Assembly: GCA_964648215.1 (NCBI GenBank)
Contig: CAZYMF010000058.1
Span: forward strand, 1 to 24,246
Direction of reading: 5' to 3'
DNA: 24,246 bases
From: CAZYMF01 sp964648215
GTDB lineage: Bacteria; Desulfobacterota; Binatia; HRBIN30; JACQVA1
The position numbers and the translations under genes are program-made. The notes beneath the pieces were generated by a model. The model saw only the letters and a list, made by a program, of their open reading frames with translations, was not told the origin of the DNA and made no database searches. Shown here one piece after another: positions 1 through 8,357 of the stretch; positions within the stretch are counted from its first letter, which is position 1; every line of letters starts with the position of its first letter.

Positions 1-1913
1 ATCTCGACGAAGGCGCCGAAGTCGACGATCTTTCGGACCTTGCCCTTGTAGATCTTGCCGATCTGAGCTTCCGCGGTCAGGGCTTCGATTCGATCGATGG
101 CCTTCTGCAACGCGGCTCCGTCGCTGGAGGCGATGAACACGGTGCCATCGTCCTCGATGTCGATCTTGGCGCCGCTCTCCTCGACGATCGCCCGGATCAC
201 CTTGCCGCCGGGGCCGATGACGTCGCGGATCTTGTCGGGGCGTATCTTGATGGTGACGATACGCGGAGCGTGCTGCGAAAGGTCCTTGCGCCCTTGCGAC
301 AAGGTGCTCTTCATGATGCCGAGGATGTGCAGGCGACCTTCGCGCGCCTGATACAGCGCCTCGCGCATGATCTCGCGGGTCACGCCGCGCACCTTGATGT
401 CCATCTGCAGGCCGGTGACACCCTCTTCGGTACCGGCGACCTTGAAGTCCATGTCGCCCAGATGATCCTCGTCGCCGAGAATGTCGGAGAGGATGCAGAT
501 CTTCTCCCCTTCCTTGATCAACCCCATGGCGATCCCGGCCACCGCCCCCTTGGTGGGAACGCCGGCATCCATGAGCGCCAGCGAGCTGCCGCAGACGGTT
601 GCCATCGACGACGAGCCGTTGGACTCCAGAACTTCGGAGACGACGCGCAGCGTGTACGGAAAATCCTCCTCCTTGGGGAGCACCGGTTGCACGGACCGCT
701 CGGCAAGGGCGCCGTGGCCGATGTCGCGGCGGCTCGGCCCACGTAGAAATCGGGCCTCGCCTACGCTGTACGGCGGGAAGTTGTAGTGAAGCATGAATTT
801 CTTGTAGTGCTCGCCGATCAGCGCGTCGATCTTTTGCTCGTCGGCACTGGTACCGAGCGTGGCCACCACCAGCGCCTGTGTCTCACCCCGGGTGAAGACA
901 GCCGAGCCGTGGGTGCGCGGCAACACGCCGACCTCGCAGGTGACGGGCCGGATGTCCTTCAAACCGCGGCCGTCGATGCGCTTGCCGTCGCGCGCGATGG
1001 CGCCGCGCATGATCCGGCCCTCGATCTCCTCGAGAGCGTCCTTGATGTCCCTCGTCTGCTCGGGGAACTCGGCCGCGAGGGCCGCGATGGTTCGCTGCTC
1101 GGCGTCCTTGACCGCCTTCACCCGCTCCTGCTTGGCGGTGTGTGCGAGCGCCTGGCTCATCAGCGGCCCGGCGACGGCCTCGACCCGCTCTTGCAGCTTC
1201 GGCTGCGGTGCCGGAACCTCGACCGAACGCTTCGGCTTGCCGACGGCGGCCCGCAGCTCCTCCTGCATCTTGATGACGGCCTGCATGCCCTCGTGGCCGA
1301 AGTAGAGCGCTTCGAGCATCACGTCTTCGGGGACGATGCGAGCGCCGCCTTCGACCATCACGAGGCTGTCGGCCGTGCCCGCAACGACCAGCGAAACGTC
1401 GGTGACGTCGTACTGACTCTGAAACGGGTTGAGCACCAGCTTGCCGTCGATGCGGCCCACGCGCACGGCCGCGATCGGGCCGAGGAACGGGATGTCCGAC
1501 ACGTGGAGGGCGGCGGAGGCAGCGATCAGCGCAATGACGTCGGCGTCGTTTTCGCGGTCGGCGGAGAGCACGGTCGCAATGATTTGCGTCTCGCACACGA
1601 AGCCCTCCGCGAACAACGGCCGGATGGGTCGGTCGATCAGGCGCGAGCTCAGGATCTCACGCTCCGCCGGGCGTCCTTCGCGCTTGAAGAACCCGCCGGG
1701 AATCTTACCGGCGGCGAAGGTCTTTTCCTGGTAGTCACAGGTGAGCGGAAAGAAATCCACGCCCTCGCGCGGCGTGCGGGCGGCGACCGCGGTGGCCAGC
1801 ACGCAGGTTTCGCCGTACTGCACCAGCGCGGCGCCGTCGGCTTGCTTGGCGAGCCGCCCGACCTCGATCGAGATCGGGCGCCCCGCCCATTCGGTCTCAA
1901 CTTTGCGGAACAT
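1..1913 (-). CDS. pnp: Polyribonucleotide nucleotidyltransferase (PNPase), 3' end outside window
   Basis: PNPase degrades RNA 3' to 5' by phosphorolysis and can add tails; it is a trimeric cytoplasmic enzyme often found with RNase E. About 637 residues are visible. The first RNase PH domain starts at the N-terminus, followed by a helical linker and the second RNase PH domain. The catalytic segment SDILGDEDHLGDMDF lies near residues 476-492, with the acidic residues that match D486/D492 of the E. coli enzyme. A KH domain follows with its GPGGK loop near residue 566. The window edge cuts the gene just after the start of the S1 domain (KGKVRKIVDFGAFVEI), so roughly 60-80 residues are missing. 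The ATG start has a GGGAGG ribosome site 7 bases upstream. The gene lies 80 bases downstream of rpsO, the classical rpsO-pnp order. Confidence 0.97.
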   Translation of the reverse strand, partial: MFRKVETEWAGRPISIEVGRLAKQADGAALVQYGETCVLATAVAARTPREGVDFFPLTCDYQEKTFAAGKIPGGFFKREGRPAEREILSSRLIDRPIRPLFAEGFVCETQIIATVLSADRENDADVIALIAASAALHVSDIPFLGPIAAVRVGRIDGKLVLNPFQSQYDVTDVSLVVAGTADSLVMVEGGARIVPEDVMLEALYFGHEGMQAVIKMQEELRAAVGKPKRSVEVPAPQPKLQERVEAVAGPLMSQALAHTAKQERVKAVKDAEQRTIAALAAEFPEQTRDIKDALEEIEGRIMRGAIARDGKRIDGRGLKDIRPVTCEVGVLPRTHGSAVFTRGETQALVVATLGTSADEQKIDALIGEHYKKFMLHYNFPPYSVGEARFLRGPSRRDIGHGALAERSVQPVLPKEEDFPYTLRVVSEVLESNGSSSMATVCGSSLALMDAGVPTKGAVAGIAMGLIKEGEKICILSDILGDEDHLGDMDFKVAGTEEGVTGLQMDIKVRGVTREIMREALYQAREGRLHILGIMKSTLSQGRKDLSQHAPRIVTIKIRPDKIRDVIGPGGKVIRAIVEESGAKIDIEDDGTVFIASSDGAALQKAIDRIEALTAEAQIGKIYKGKVRKIVDFGAFVE

Positions 1914-1953
1914 AATACTACCTCCCGGGCCGCGGTGGCCCTAGCTTGGGAGG
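1914..1953 (-). promoter_or_regulatory. Hairpin sequestering the pnp ribosome-binding site
   Basis: On the minus strand CCTCCC (1953-1948) can pair with GGGAGG (1926-1921), which is the Shine-Dalgarno sequence of pnp. Inside it nests a second perfect stem, GGGCC/GGCCC (1941-1937 with 1931-1927) with the loop ACCGC; an unpaired AAGCTA sits on one side. The pnp ATG follows 7 bases after the ribosome site. The pairing is seen directly. A role in pnp autoregulation, as known from the structured pnp leader of E. coli, is inference. Confidence 0.55.
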
Positions 1954-1993
1954 GAAGACGTCAGTGGGAGATGGGCCGGGAGAGGTCCGGAAG

Positions 1994-2263
1994 CTACTTC
2001 CGAATTCCCAGCCGATCGATGATGCTCTTGTAGCGTTCGTACTCGCCGCGCTTCAGGTAGTCCAACAGCCGGCGACGCTGCCCCACGAGCTTGAGCAGCC
2101 CGCGTCGCGAGTGGTGATCCTTCGTGTGGACCTTGAAGTGTTCGGTCAGGTAGTTGATCCGCTCGCTGAGCAGCGCGATTTGCACCTCGGGAGAGCCCGT
2201 ATCCGTGTCGTGGAGCCTAAACCCGTTCAGCAGCTCCTTCTTTCGCTCCAGAGCTATCCCCAT
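1994..2263 (-). CDS. rpsO: 30S ribosomal protein S15
   Basis: S15 is a primary 16S rRNA-binding protein of the small-subunit platform. The 89-residue product has the usual length and the diagnostic segment HDTDTGSPEVQIALLSERI, followed by the HTKDHHSRRGLLKLVGQRRR helix-loop region that binds the rRNA three-way junction. The ATG at 2263 was chosen because GGAGGAAAG precedes it directly and because family members begin with short N-termini like MGIALERKKEL. A longer open frame extends upstream to 2389, but that part overlaps truB and does not look like S15. The gene sits between truB (82 bases upstream) and pnp (80 bases downstream), the standard bacterial arrangement. Confidence 0.98.
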   Translation of the reverse strand: MGIALERKKELLNGFRLHDTDTGSPEVQIALLSERINYLTEHFKVHTKDHHSRRGLLKLVGQRRRLLDYLKRGEYERYKSIIDRLGIRK

Positions 2264-2291
2264 CTTTCCTCCATCCTTTGGTTCGCCGAGA

Positions 2292-2320
2292 CGCTTAACA
2301 TAGGGGCAAGTCCTTGTAAA
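2292..2320 (-). promoter_or_regulatory. Candidate rpsO-pnp promoter
   Basis: On the minus strand TTTACA (2320-2315) is followed after 17 bases by TAAGCG (2297-2292). It lies in the truB-rpsO gap, with a predicted leader of about 25 bases before rpsO. The -35 box is good but the -10 box is poor at its last position, so this is a tentative call; a TATGTT at 2302-2297 is an alternative -10 box without a matching -35. An internal rpsO promoter is common in other bacteria. Confidence 0.35.
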
Positions 2321-2345
2321 GTCGCTCGGCTCCGTCTGCTCGCCG

Positions 2346-3224
2346 CTAGCGCGGCGGTTCCGCGAGCACGCGCTCGAAGCGCCAACCACCCTGCTCCGTC
2401 GCCGCGACCACGGCGACGAGGCCTCCCTCCGGACCGATCAACTTGGCGGTTTCGCCAGGGGCTCCGCGGGGTAGATCGCGCAAGACGGTCTCGCGACCCT
2501 GACCGGCCCACCGTACCCCCTGGGCGTCGATCGTGATCTCCCGCAGGTGAGCGAGGGCGGCGCGCAGGCCGATGACCCGCTCCACCCGCCCGTTCTCGAG
2601 ATCGGCCATCGTCACGGCGTCGGCGAGGCTGAACTCACCGAAGGCGGTGCGCCGCAGAGACTCCAAATGGCCGATCGAGCCCAGGGCGCTGGCCACATCC
2701 TGCGCCAGGACCCGGACGTAGGTTCCCTTGGAGCAGTGCAGCTCGAAGTCGATCGCGCCCGCTGCCGCGACCCGCAGATCGAGACGATGGATCGTGATCG
2801 GGCGCGGTGTCCGCTCGACCTCCCGGCCGGCCCGGGCGAGCTTGTAGAGAGGCACCCCGTTGCGCTTGATGGCCGAGTACATCGGCGGCGTCTGCATCTG
2901 CTCGCCGAGCAGGCGTTGCGCCAACGCCGCCAGTGCCGCGGCGGCGACCGTCGGCACCGGACCGTCGCGCACGACCCGGCCGGTCCGATCCCCGGTATCG
3001 GTTGCGGCCCCCAACCGGATGCGGCCGACGTACACCTTGTCCGCAATGCTGAGGAACTGGGCGATCTTGGTGCCTTCGCCGAGGCAGAGGGGCAACACCC
3101 CGGTGGCAAAGGGATCGAGCGTGCCCAAATGCCCCACCTTGAGGCGCAGGCCGCGTTTCGCGGCACGAACGACGTCGGCCGAGGTGAGGCCTTCCGGCTT
3201 GTCGACGATCAGGATACCGTGCAT
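2346..3224 (-). CDS. truB: tRNA pseudouridine(55) synthase TruB
   Basis: TruB isomerises U55 of the tRNA T-loop to pseudouridine. The 292-residue product opens with GILIVDKPEGLTSADVV, the family signature. The catalytic aspartate is D37 in GHLGTLDPFATGVLPLCLG, and the later YKLARAGREVERTPRPI and SKGTYVRVLAQD segments are also typical. The C-terminal part after about residue 230 looks like the small PUA-type tail seen in many TruB proteins. The ATG at 3224 overlaps the rbfA stop by one base (TGATG), which suggests translational coupling; a TTG one codon upstream is a less likely start. The rbfA-truB-rpsO order is classical. Confidence 0.97.
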   Translation of the reverse strand: MHGILIVDKPEGLTSADVVRAAKRGLRLKVGHLGTLDPFATGVLPLCLGEGTKIAQFLSIADKVYVGRIRLGAATDTGDRTGRVVRDGPVPTVAAAALAALAQRLLGEQMQTPPMYSAIKRNGVPLYKLARAGREVERTPRPITIHRLDLRVAAAGAIDFELHCSKGTYVRVLAQDVASALGSIGHLESLRRTAFGEFSLADAVTMADLENGRVERVIGLRAALAHLREITIDAQGVRWAGQGRETVLRDLPRGAPGETAKLIGPEGGLVAVVAATEQGGWRFERVLAEPPR

Positions 3225-3589
3225 CAAGTGTCGTCGTCCGCGTCCCGGCGCGCCGGGCCGTCGCGCAGCAGGCTCGCCAGGCGGTCGGCGCGCTCCAGGG
3301 AGGGATCGAAGACGAAGGTGATCTCGGGCGTGTAGCGCAGCTTCAGCTGGCGCGCCGCATGCGCCTTGATGTAACCGCTGGCGCTGCGCAGGCCGGCGAG
3401 CGCCCGCTGGTGCGCCGCATCGTCGCCGAGGCAGCTGAAGAACACCCGCGCGTGCTTGAGGTCCGGGCTCATGTCCACCCCGGTCAGGGTCACCATGCCG
3501 ATGCGCGGATCCTTGATCTCGCGCGCCAGCAGATCGGCGATCGCCGCGCGCAGGGCATCAGCCACTCGTTCCGTACGGTGTCCGGTCAT
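3224..3589 (-). CDS. rbfA: 30S ribosome-binding factor A
   Basis: RbfA helps late 16S rRNA maturation of the 30S subunit and cold adaptation. The 121-residue product has the RTERVADALRAAIADLL opening helix and the compact KH-type fold with the kinked SASG segment at residues 69-72. The terminal strand RYTPEITFVFDPSLE (85-99) is also typical. The length fits the family. The ATG at 3589 has no convincing Shine-Dalgarno sequence. Instead a -10-like TACACT ends 6 bases upstream, so a second, leaderless transcript may start here in addition to read-through from infB. The stop overlaps truB by one base. Confidence 0.96.
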   Translation of the reverse strand: MTGHRTERVADALRAAIADLLAREIKDPRIGMVTLTGVDMSPDLKHARVFFSCLGDDAAHQRALAGLRSASGYIKAHAARQLKLRYTPEITFVFDPSLERADRLASLLRDGPARRDADDDT

Positions 3590-3595
3590 GGGAGC

Positions 3596-3624
3596 AGTGT
3601 AGCGTCGCCGACCCGCCGTGGCGA
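3596..3624 (-). promoter_or_regulatory. Candidate internal promoter in front of rbfA
   Basis: On the minus strand TCGCCA (3624-3619) and TACACT (3601-3596) are separated by 17 bases. The rbfA ATG follows the -10 box after only 6 bases, which would give a leaderless mRNA. The boxes are seen directly; activity is inference. The 9-mer GCTACACTG around the -10 box recurs before the zinc-ribbon gene at 11323. Confidence 0.4.
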
Positions 3625-3637
3625 GAATCGCACCGCC

Positions 3638-3925
3638 TCAGCAGTGCAAGAGCTGGATGTCGTCGGCGCCGACCTCGGCGACGTGCATCCCCTCGATGAA
3701 GCGGATCACCTGCCGCAGGGCGCCGTCGACGTAGGCGGCGTCGACGCCCACCTGACAGACCCCGAGCACGGCGCGTTGCCAAAGATCGTGGCCGTCGCAT
3801 TCGGCCACCGAGACGTTGAACTCGTTGGCAACCCGAGCCTTGATCTTCTTGATCACGCCGCGCTTGCCCTTGAGGGAGTGGTTCTCCGGCAGGAAGAGCG
3901 TGAGCTTGAGAACGCCGACGACCAC
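3638..3925 (-). CDS. ylxP: DUF503 family protein (YlxP-like)
   Basis: This 95-residue protein belongs to DUF503/YlxP, a small alpha/beta family encoded between infB and rbfA in many bacteria. YlxP-type proteins have been linked to ribosome function, but the exact role here is not shown by the sequence. Family marks are the opening MVVGVLKLTLFLPENHSLKGKR and the VAECDGHDLWQRAVLG stretch. The start is GTG at 3925, supported by an AGAGG ribosome site. It lies 46 bases after infB and 48 bases before rbfA. The position in the operon is as good evidence as the sequence. Confidence 0.9.
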   Translation of the reverse strand: MVVGVLKLTLFLPENHSLKGKRGVIKKIKARVANEFNVSVAECDGHDLWQRAVLGVCQVGVDAAYVDGALRQVIRFIEGMHVAEVGADDIQLLHC

Positions 3926-3971
3926 GCTGACCTCTGGCTCCGCCCGCGCCCAAAGACCGCGCGGGCCGGGC

Positions 3972-6665
3972 TCAAATCCGCCGCTCGACCGCCGCCGCCT
4001 TGCCCGCCGTCGGCGTCAAGCGCCGCGTCACGGTCTCGGTCTCGAAAGCCTCGATGACGTCGCCGACCTTGATGTCCTGATAGTTCTCCAACCCCATGCC
4101 GCACTCGTAGCCCGACTGCACCTCGCGCACGTCCTCCTTGAAGCGCCGCAGCGAAACGAGCTTGCCGGTGTAGACGACGACGTGGTCGCGCACCAGGCGC
4201 ACCGACAACGAGCGGGTGAATTTCCCCTCGGAGACGTGGCAACCCGCCACGGTGCCGGCGCTCGGGATGTTGAAGACCTCGCGGACCTCGGCGCGGCCGA
4301 CGGTCTTCTCCCGGAACGTCGGCTCGAGCAGGCCTTCCATCGCGTCGCGCACGTCGTTCACCGCGTTGTAGATGACCGTGTACAAACGCAGATCGACGCC
4401 TTCGCGCTCCGCGAGATCCGCCGCTTTCGTCTCTGGCCGCACGTTGAAGCCGATCACCACTGCGTTGGAGGCCGAGGCGAGCAGCACGTCGCTCTCCGTG
4501 ATCCCCCCCACCGACGCATGCAGCACGTTGAGACGCACCTCCTCGCTCGACAAGCGCGACAAAGCCTCCGACAGCGCTTCGACCGAGCCCTGGACGTCGG
4601 CCTTGATGATGACGCGGAGCTCCTTCACCTCGCCCTGCTGGATCTGCTCGTAGAGGTCCTCGAGCGACACCTTGCTGGTCTTCACCAGGTCGGCTTCCCG
4701 CTGCTTCTGCCGCCGATGCTCGGCCACCTGGCGGGCGGTGGCCTCGTCCTGGACCACGACGAACGCGTTGCCGGCCTCCGGCACGCCGGTCAGGCCGAGA
4801 ATCTCGACCGGGGTGGAGGGGCCGGCGCTCTGCAGCTTGCGACCCTTGTCGTCGATCATCGCCCGCAGGCGACCGTACTCGCCGCCGCAGACGAAGGGAT
4901 CGCCGACCTTGAGTGTCCCTTCCTGTACCAGCACGGTGGCCACCGGACCGCGGCCGCGGTCGAGCTTGGCCTCGACGATGGTGCCGCGGGCACGTGCATT
5001 CTCGGCCGCCTTGAGCTCGAGCAGGTCGGCCTGGAGCAGCAACATTTCCAGCAACTGCGGGATGCCTTCCCCGGTCTTGGCGGATACCGGCACGCAGATC
5101 GTGTCACCGCCCCAGTCCTCGGGCACCAGCCCGTGGTTGGCCAGATCGCGCTTCATGCGCTCGAGGTCGGCCTCCGGCTTGTCGATCTTGTTGATCGCCA
5201 CGAGGATGGGCACGTTGGCGGCGCGGGCGTGGTTGAGAGCTTCCACGGTCTGCGGCATCACTCCATCGTCGGCGGCCACGACCAGAATGACGATGTCGGT
5301 GACCTTGGCGCCGCGGGCGCGCATCTGCGTGAACGCCTCGTGCCCCGGGGTATCGAGGAACGTGACCTTCTTGTCGTGGACCTCGACGCTGTAGGCGCCG
5401 ATGTGCTGGGTAATGCCGCCCGCTTCCGACGCCGTCACGTTGGTCTCGCGGACACGATCGAGCAGCGAGGTCTTGCCGTGGTCGACGTGGCCCATGATGG
5501 TGACGACGCAGGGGCGCGGCTCGCGGGGGACATCTTCGATTCCCGCCTCGCGATCCTCCTCGAGGGCCGACTCCACGTTGAAGGCCACGTTCTCGATGTT
5601 GTACTCGAACTCCGAGGCAATCAGCGTGGCCGTGTCGGCGTCGAGCACTTGGTTGATGGTCGCCATCATTCCGGCATCCATCAGCTTCTTGATGACCTCG
5701 CCCGCCTTGACCCCCATGGCCTTGGCCAGCTCGCCGACGGTGATGATCTCCGAAATGCGCACGATGCGCTTGCTCGCCTTGGGCGTGGTGATCTCGGTCT
5801 TCTTCTGCTCTTTGCCCGGCAGCGCCTTGCGCTTGCGCGGCAGCTTGCCGAAGCGGTAGTCCCGACCCGCCGGCTCGCTGGTCTCGGGCTTCTGGATGAC
5901 GCGCCGCTTCTTCTTGCGCCCGCCTCCCCTGCCCGCCTCGGCCCGGGCCTCCTCCGTCGGCGGAAAGGCAGCCGGGGCGGCGGCACCGGGTCGGTCGCGC
6001 TCGGCGCGGGCCGCCGGCTTGGGTGGTTCGGCCTTGCGCAGGTCGATCTTGCCGAGCACGCGCGGTCCGCGCACGCCGGCCATCTCGGGCGCGGCGGTGG
6101 GCTTCGGTCCTACCGGCGGCGGAGCAACCGGTGTCCGCGCCGGCGGCGGCGGGGTGCTCGGCGGCTCCTCGACGGGTACGGCGGCTTCACCGGCCGTCGC
6201 GGCGGCTGGCGGCGCGACCACAGGGGAAGCGGCTGGGGGCGGCGGGGACGTGGGCTCGACGTGCACGGGGAACTCCGGTTCCGGTAACGGCTCGGGAAGG
6301 CTGAACGTCTCCATCACGCCGCCGTGCGAGATCAGCGGCTCCAACGGCTCTGCGGCTCCCGATTCATCCGCCGGTGGCGTGGCGGCCGCGCGCCGGCGGA
6401 TCACTCGCGTGCTCACCCGTCGCTCGACGCTGGTCTGCCCCTCTTCGCTGGTAACCGTGCGCTCCTCGCCCACGGTTACCACGGGCTTGTCGCCCAACTC
6501 GCAGGCCGCGTGCAAGCGTGCGACCTCGTCGTCGGTGAGAGAACTTTGCGCGCGTTTGCCATGGATGCCCATCTTCTCGAGCTGCGCCAGCAGGTCCTTG
6601 GCGTCGAACTTGCGGCCCTCGATGGACCATTCCTTGGCTAACGTGCTGATACGCTTCCCCGCCAT
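3972..6665 (-). CDS. infB: Translation initiation factor IF-2
   Basis: IF-2 is the GTPase that places fMet-tRNA on the 30S subunit and promotes subunit joining. The 897-residue product begins with an IF2-N type helical module (about 1-50, MAGKRISTLAKEWSIEGRKF). A long Pro/Ala-rich linker to about residue 300 and a second IF2-N module (about 300-355) follow. The G domain has GHVDHGKT near 392-399, DTPGHEAF near 437-444, NKID near 491-494 and SAK near 527. The C-terminal domains reach residue 897. The ATG at 6665 was chosen for its GAGGAAAG ribosome site and the conserved N-terminus. An open frame continues upstream to 6866 but only overlaps ylxR. It follows ylxR by 10 bases. Confidence 0.98.
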   Translation of the reverse strand: MAGKRISTLAKEWSIEGRKFDAKDLLAQLEKMGIHGKRAQSSLTDDEVARLHAACELGDKPVVTVGEERTVTSEEGQTSVERRVSTRVIRRRAAATPPADESGAAEPLEPLISHGGVMETFSLPEPLPEPEFPVHVEPTSPPPPAASPVVAPPAAATAGEAAVPVEEPPSTPPPPARTPVAPPPVGPKPTAAPEMAGVRGPRVLGKIDLRKAEPPKPAARAERDRPGAAAPAAFPPTEEARAEAGRGGGRKKKRRVIQKPETSEPAGRDYRFGKLPRKRKALPGKEQKKTEITTPKASKRIVRISEIITVGELAKAMGVKAGEVIKKLMDAGMMATINQVLDADTATLIASEFEYNIENVAFNVESALEEDREAGIEDVPREPRPCVVTIMGHVDHGKTSLLDRVRETNVTASEAGGITQHIGAYSVEVHDKKVTFLDTPGHEAFTQMRARGAKVTDIVILVVAADDGVMPQTVEALNHARAANVPILVAINKIDKPEADLERMKRDLANHGLVPEDWGGDTICVPVSAKTGEGIPQLLEMLLLQADLLELKAAENARARGTIVEAKLDRGRGPVATVLVQEGTLKVGDPFVCGGEYGRLRAMIDDKGRKLQSAGPSTPVEILGLTGVPEAGNAFVVVQDEATARQVAEHRRQKQREADLVKTSKVSLEDLYEQIQQGEVKELRVIIKADVQGSVEALSEALSRLSSEEVRLNVLHASVGGITESDVLLASASNAVVIGFNVRPETKAADLAEREGVDLRLYTVIYNAVNDVRDAMEGLLEPTFREKTVGRAEVREVFNIPSAGTVAGCHVSEGKFTRSLSVRLVRDHVVVYTGKLVSLRRFKEDVREVQSGYECGMGLENYQDIKVGDVIEAFETETVTRRLTPTAGKAAAVERRI

Positions 6666-6675
6666 GATCTTTCCT

Positions 6676-6948
6676 CTATAGCGCCGAATCGGCGTGCAGG
6701 CGAGCAGCCAGGGCCTGGCGCTCGACGCGGCTCGCACTGCGACGAAGCGAACGGACGGGTCCCTTGCGCCTCGCGAAGCTGTTCCAGCATCCCGGATCAT
6801 GGTGCAGGTAACCGCCGCGGCCCGACGCCCGGCGGGCGGGATCCGGCGCCAGAGCGCCGTTCGCATCCACGACGATGCGCACCAGTTGCGACTGCGGCGC
6901 GCGGGCGCCGCAACCGATACAGGTGCGCAGAGGCAAACCCCGGCTCAC
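6676..6948 (-). CDS. rnpM: YlxR/RnpM family RNA-binding protein
   Basis: The 90-residue product is a YlxR-type protein, a small basic RNA-binding protein; the Bacillus member RnpM has been reported to modulate RNase P. The two family motifs are present: LRTCIGCGARAPQSQLVRIV (about residues 7-26, with C10 and C13) and GRGGYLHHDPGCW (about 43-55). The GTG start at 6948 overlaps the nusA stop by four bases (GTGA), so translation is probably coupled. It sits 10 bases before infB. This nusA-ylxR-infB order is widespread. Whether it touches RNase P in this organism is unknown. Confidence 0.93.
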   Translation of the reverse strand: MSRGLPLRTCIGCGARAPQSQLVRIVVDANGALAPDPARRASGRGGYLHHDPGCWNSFARRKGPVRSLRRSASRVERQALAARLHADSAL

Positions 6949-8336
6949 TGCGGCTCACCCTCCGTCGGCGTCGTGGCTGGGGTGGCCTCTTCGGCGGCGC
7001 CCGCCTCCGCCGCGGCCGCTGCCGCCGCCGCCTCTGCCTCGGCTGCTGCTGCCGCCTCCGCCTCGGCTGCTGCCGCCGCCTCCGCCTCCTGGCGCTTGAG
7101 CTCCTCGGCGTAGACACGGACGACCTTCAAGACACTGGCCGCCTTCTCGGGACCGATGCCGTCGATCTCAGCCAGCGTCTGCTCGTCGCTGGCCGCCACC
7201 TCTTCGGCGGACTTGAATCCGTACTGGTAGAGCAGCTCGGAGGTCACGTCGCCGATGTTCGGAATACTATTGAGGGCGGCGCGAGCGCGGCGCGCCTCTT
7301 CCTCGGCTTCGGCTTCGCTGCGCACGTCGAGCTTCCAGCCGCTGATCCGGGAAGCGAGGCGGACGTTCTGCCCCTTCTTGCCGATGGCGAGGGAGAGCTG
7401 ATCGTCGGCGACGATCACCTCCATCGCGTGCTCGTCCTCGTCCATCACGATCTTGGAGACCTTTGCCGGCGCCAGCGCGCGGCAGACGAACTCCGCCGGA
7501 TCCGGCGTCCAGTGAACGATGTCGATCTTCTCGCCACGCAGCTCCTGAACGACGGATTGCACCCGGGTCCCCTTCATGCCGACGCAGGCACCCACGGGAT
7601 CGACGTCGGAATCGTTCGACACCACGGCGATCTTGGCTCGTCCACCCGGCTCGCGGGCGGCGCCCTTGACCTCGACGATGCCCTCGTAGATCTCGGGCAC
7701 CTCCTGCTCGAACAGCTTGGTCAGAAAGCCGGGATGCGTTCGTGACAGGACGATCTGCGGCCCCTTGCTGCTCATCTCCACGTCCAGGATGTAGGCCCGG
7801 ATACGGTCGCCCTGCCGGTAGCGCTCGCGCGGGATCTGCTCCTTTTCCGGCAGAATGGCGTCGGTGCGGCCGAGATTGACGATGATGTTCTTCTTCTCGA
7901 AGCGCTGCACGATGCCGGCGTGCGTGAGCTCGCCCTTGCGGTCCTTGAACTCGTTGTAGATGATGTCGCGCTCGGCATCGCGCAGCCTCTGAATCAAGTT
8001 CTGCTTGGCCGCCTGGGCGGCGATGCGGCCGTAGCGCTGGTCGAGCTTCTCCAGTAGCTCGTCGCCGACGTTGGCCTCGGGATCGAGCTTCGCGCGCGCC
8101 TCGTCGACGGCGATCTCCGTCTCCGCGTTGGTCACGGTCTCCGCCACCGTGAGGATCTTGAACAGCTCCACCTCGCCCAGGTCCGGGTTGTACTTCGCCT
8201 CGATTCGCATCTCGGGGTCGAGTACCTTCTTCGCCGCCGACAGCATGGCGTTCTCGACCGCATTGATGACGATCGACTTGTCGATGCTCTTTTCCTTGCT
8301 GACCTGATCGATGACTCGGCTGAGTTCCGCTTGCAT
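6945..8336 (-). CDS. nusA: Transcription termination/antitermination protein NusA
   Basis: NusA binds RNA polymerase and nascent RNA, affecting pausing, termination and rRNA antitermination. The 463-residue product has the N-terminal polymerase-binding domain (about 1-125) and an S1 domain (about 130-200, GIVQRFEKKNIIVNLG). KH1 (GACVGMKGTRVQSVV), KH2 (LAIGKKGQNVRLASRI) and a helix-hairpin-helix region (about 352-412) follow. It then ends in an unusual low-complexity tail, residues 417-463, made almost only of Ala and Glu and finishing in ATPATTPTEGEPQ. The E. coli protein instead carries two acidic repeats. The ATG at 8336 has a strong AAGGAGGG site. It follows rimP by 21 bases. Confidence 0.98.
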   Translation of the reverse strand: MQAELSRVIDQVSKEKSIDKSIVINAVENAMLSAAKKVLDPEMRIEAKYNPDLGEVELFKILTVAETVTNAETEIAVDEARAKLDPEANVGDELLEKLDQRYGRIAAQAAKQNLIQRLRDAERDIIYNEFKDRKGELTHAGIVQRFEKKNIIVNLGRTDAILPEKEQIPRERYRQGDRIRAYILDVEMSSKGPQIVLSRTHPGFLTKLFEQEVPEIYEGIVEVKGAAREPGGRAKIAVVSNDSDVDPVGACVGMKGTRVQSVVQELRGEKIDIVHWTPDPAEFVCRALAPAKVSKIVMDEDEHAMEVIVADDQLSLAIGKKGQNVRLASRISGWKLDVRSEAEAEEEARRARAALNSIPNIGDVTSELLYQYGFKSAEEVAASDEQTLAEIDGIGPEKAASVLKVVRVYAEELKRQEAEAAAAAEAEAAAAAEAEAAAAAAAAEAGAAEEATPATTPTEGEPQ

Positions 8337-8357
8337 CGTGCCCTCCTTGGACGTCGT

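Noticed and set aside
786..2033. A 415-codon open frame on the plus strand antisense to pnp
   Set aside because: It mirrors pnp codons, has a biased composition and no recognisable domain.
3816..6287. An 823-codon open frame on the plus strand antisense to infB
   Set aside because: infB on the other strand is complete with all GTPase motifs; the long frame follows from the G+C bias of its codons.
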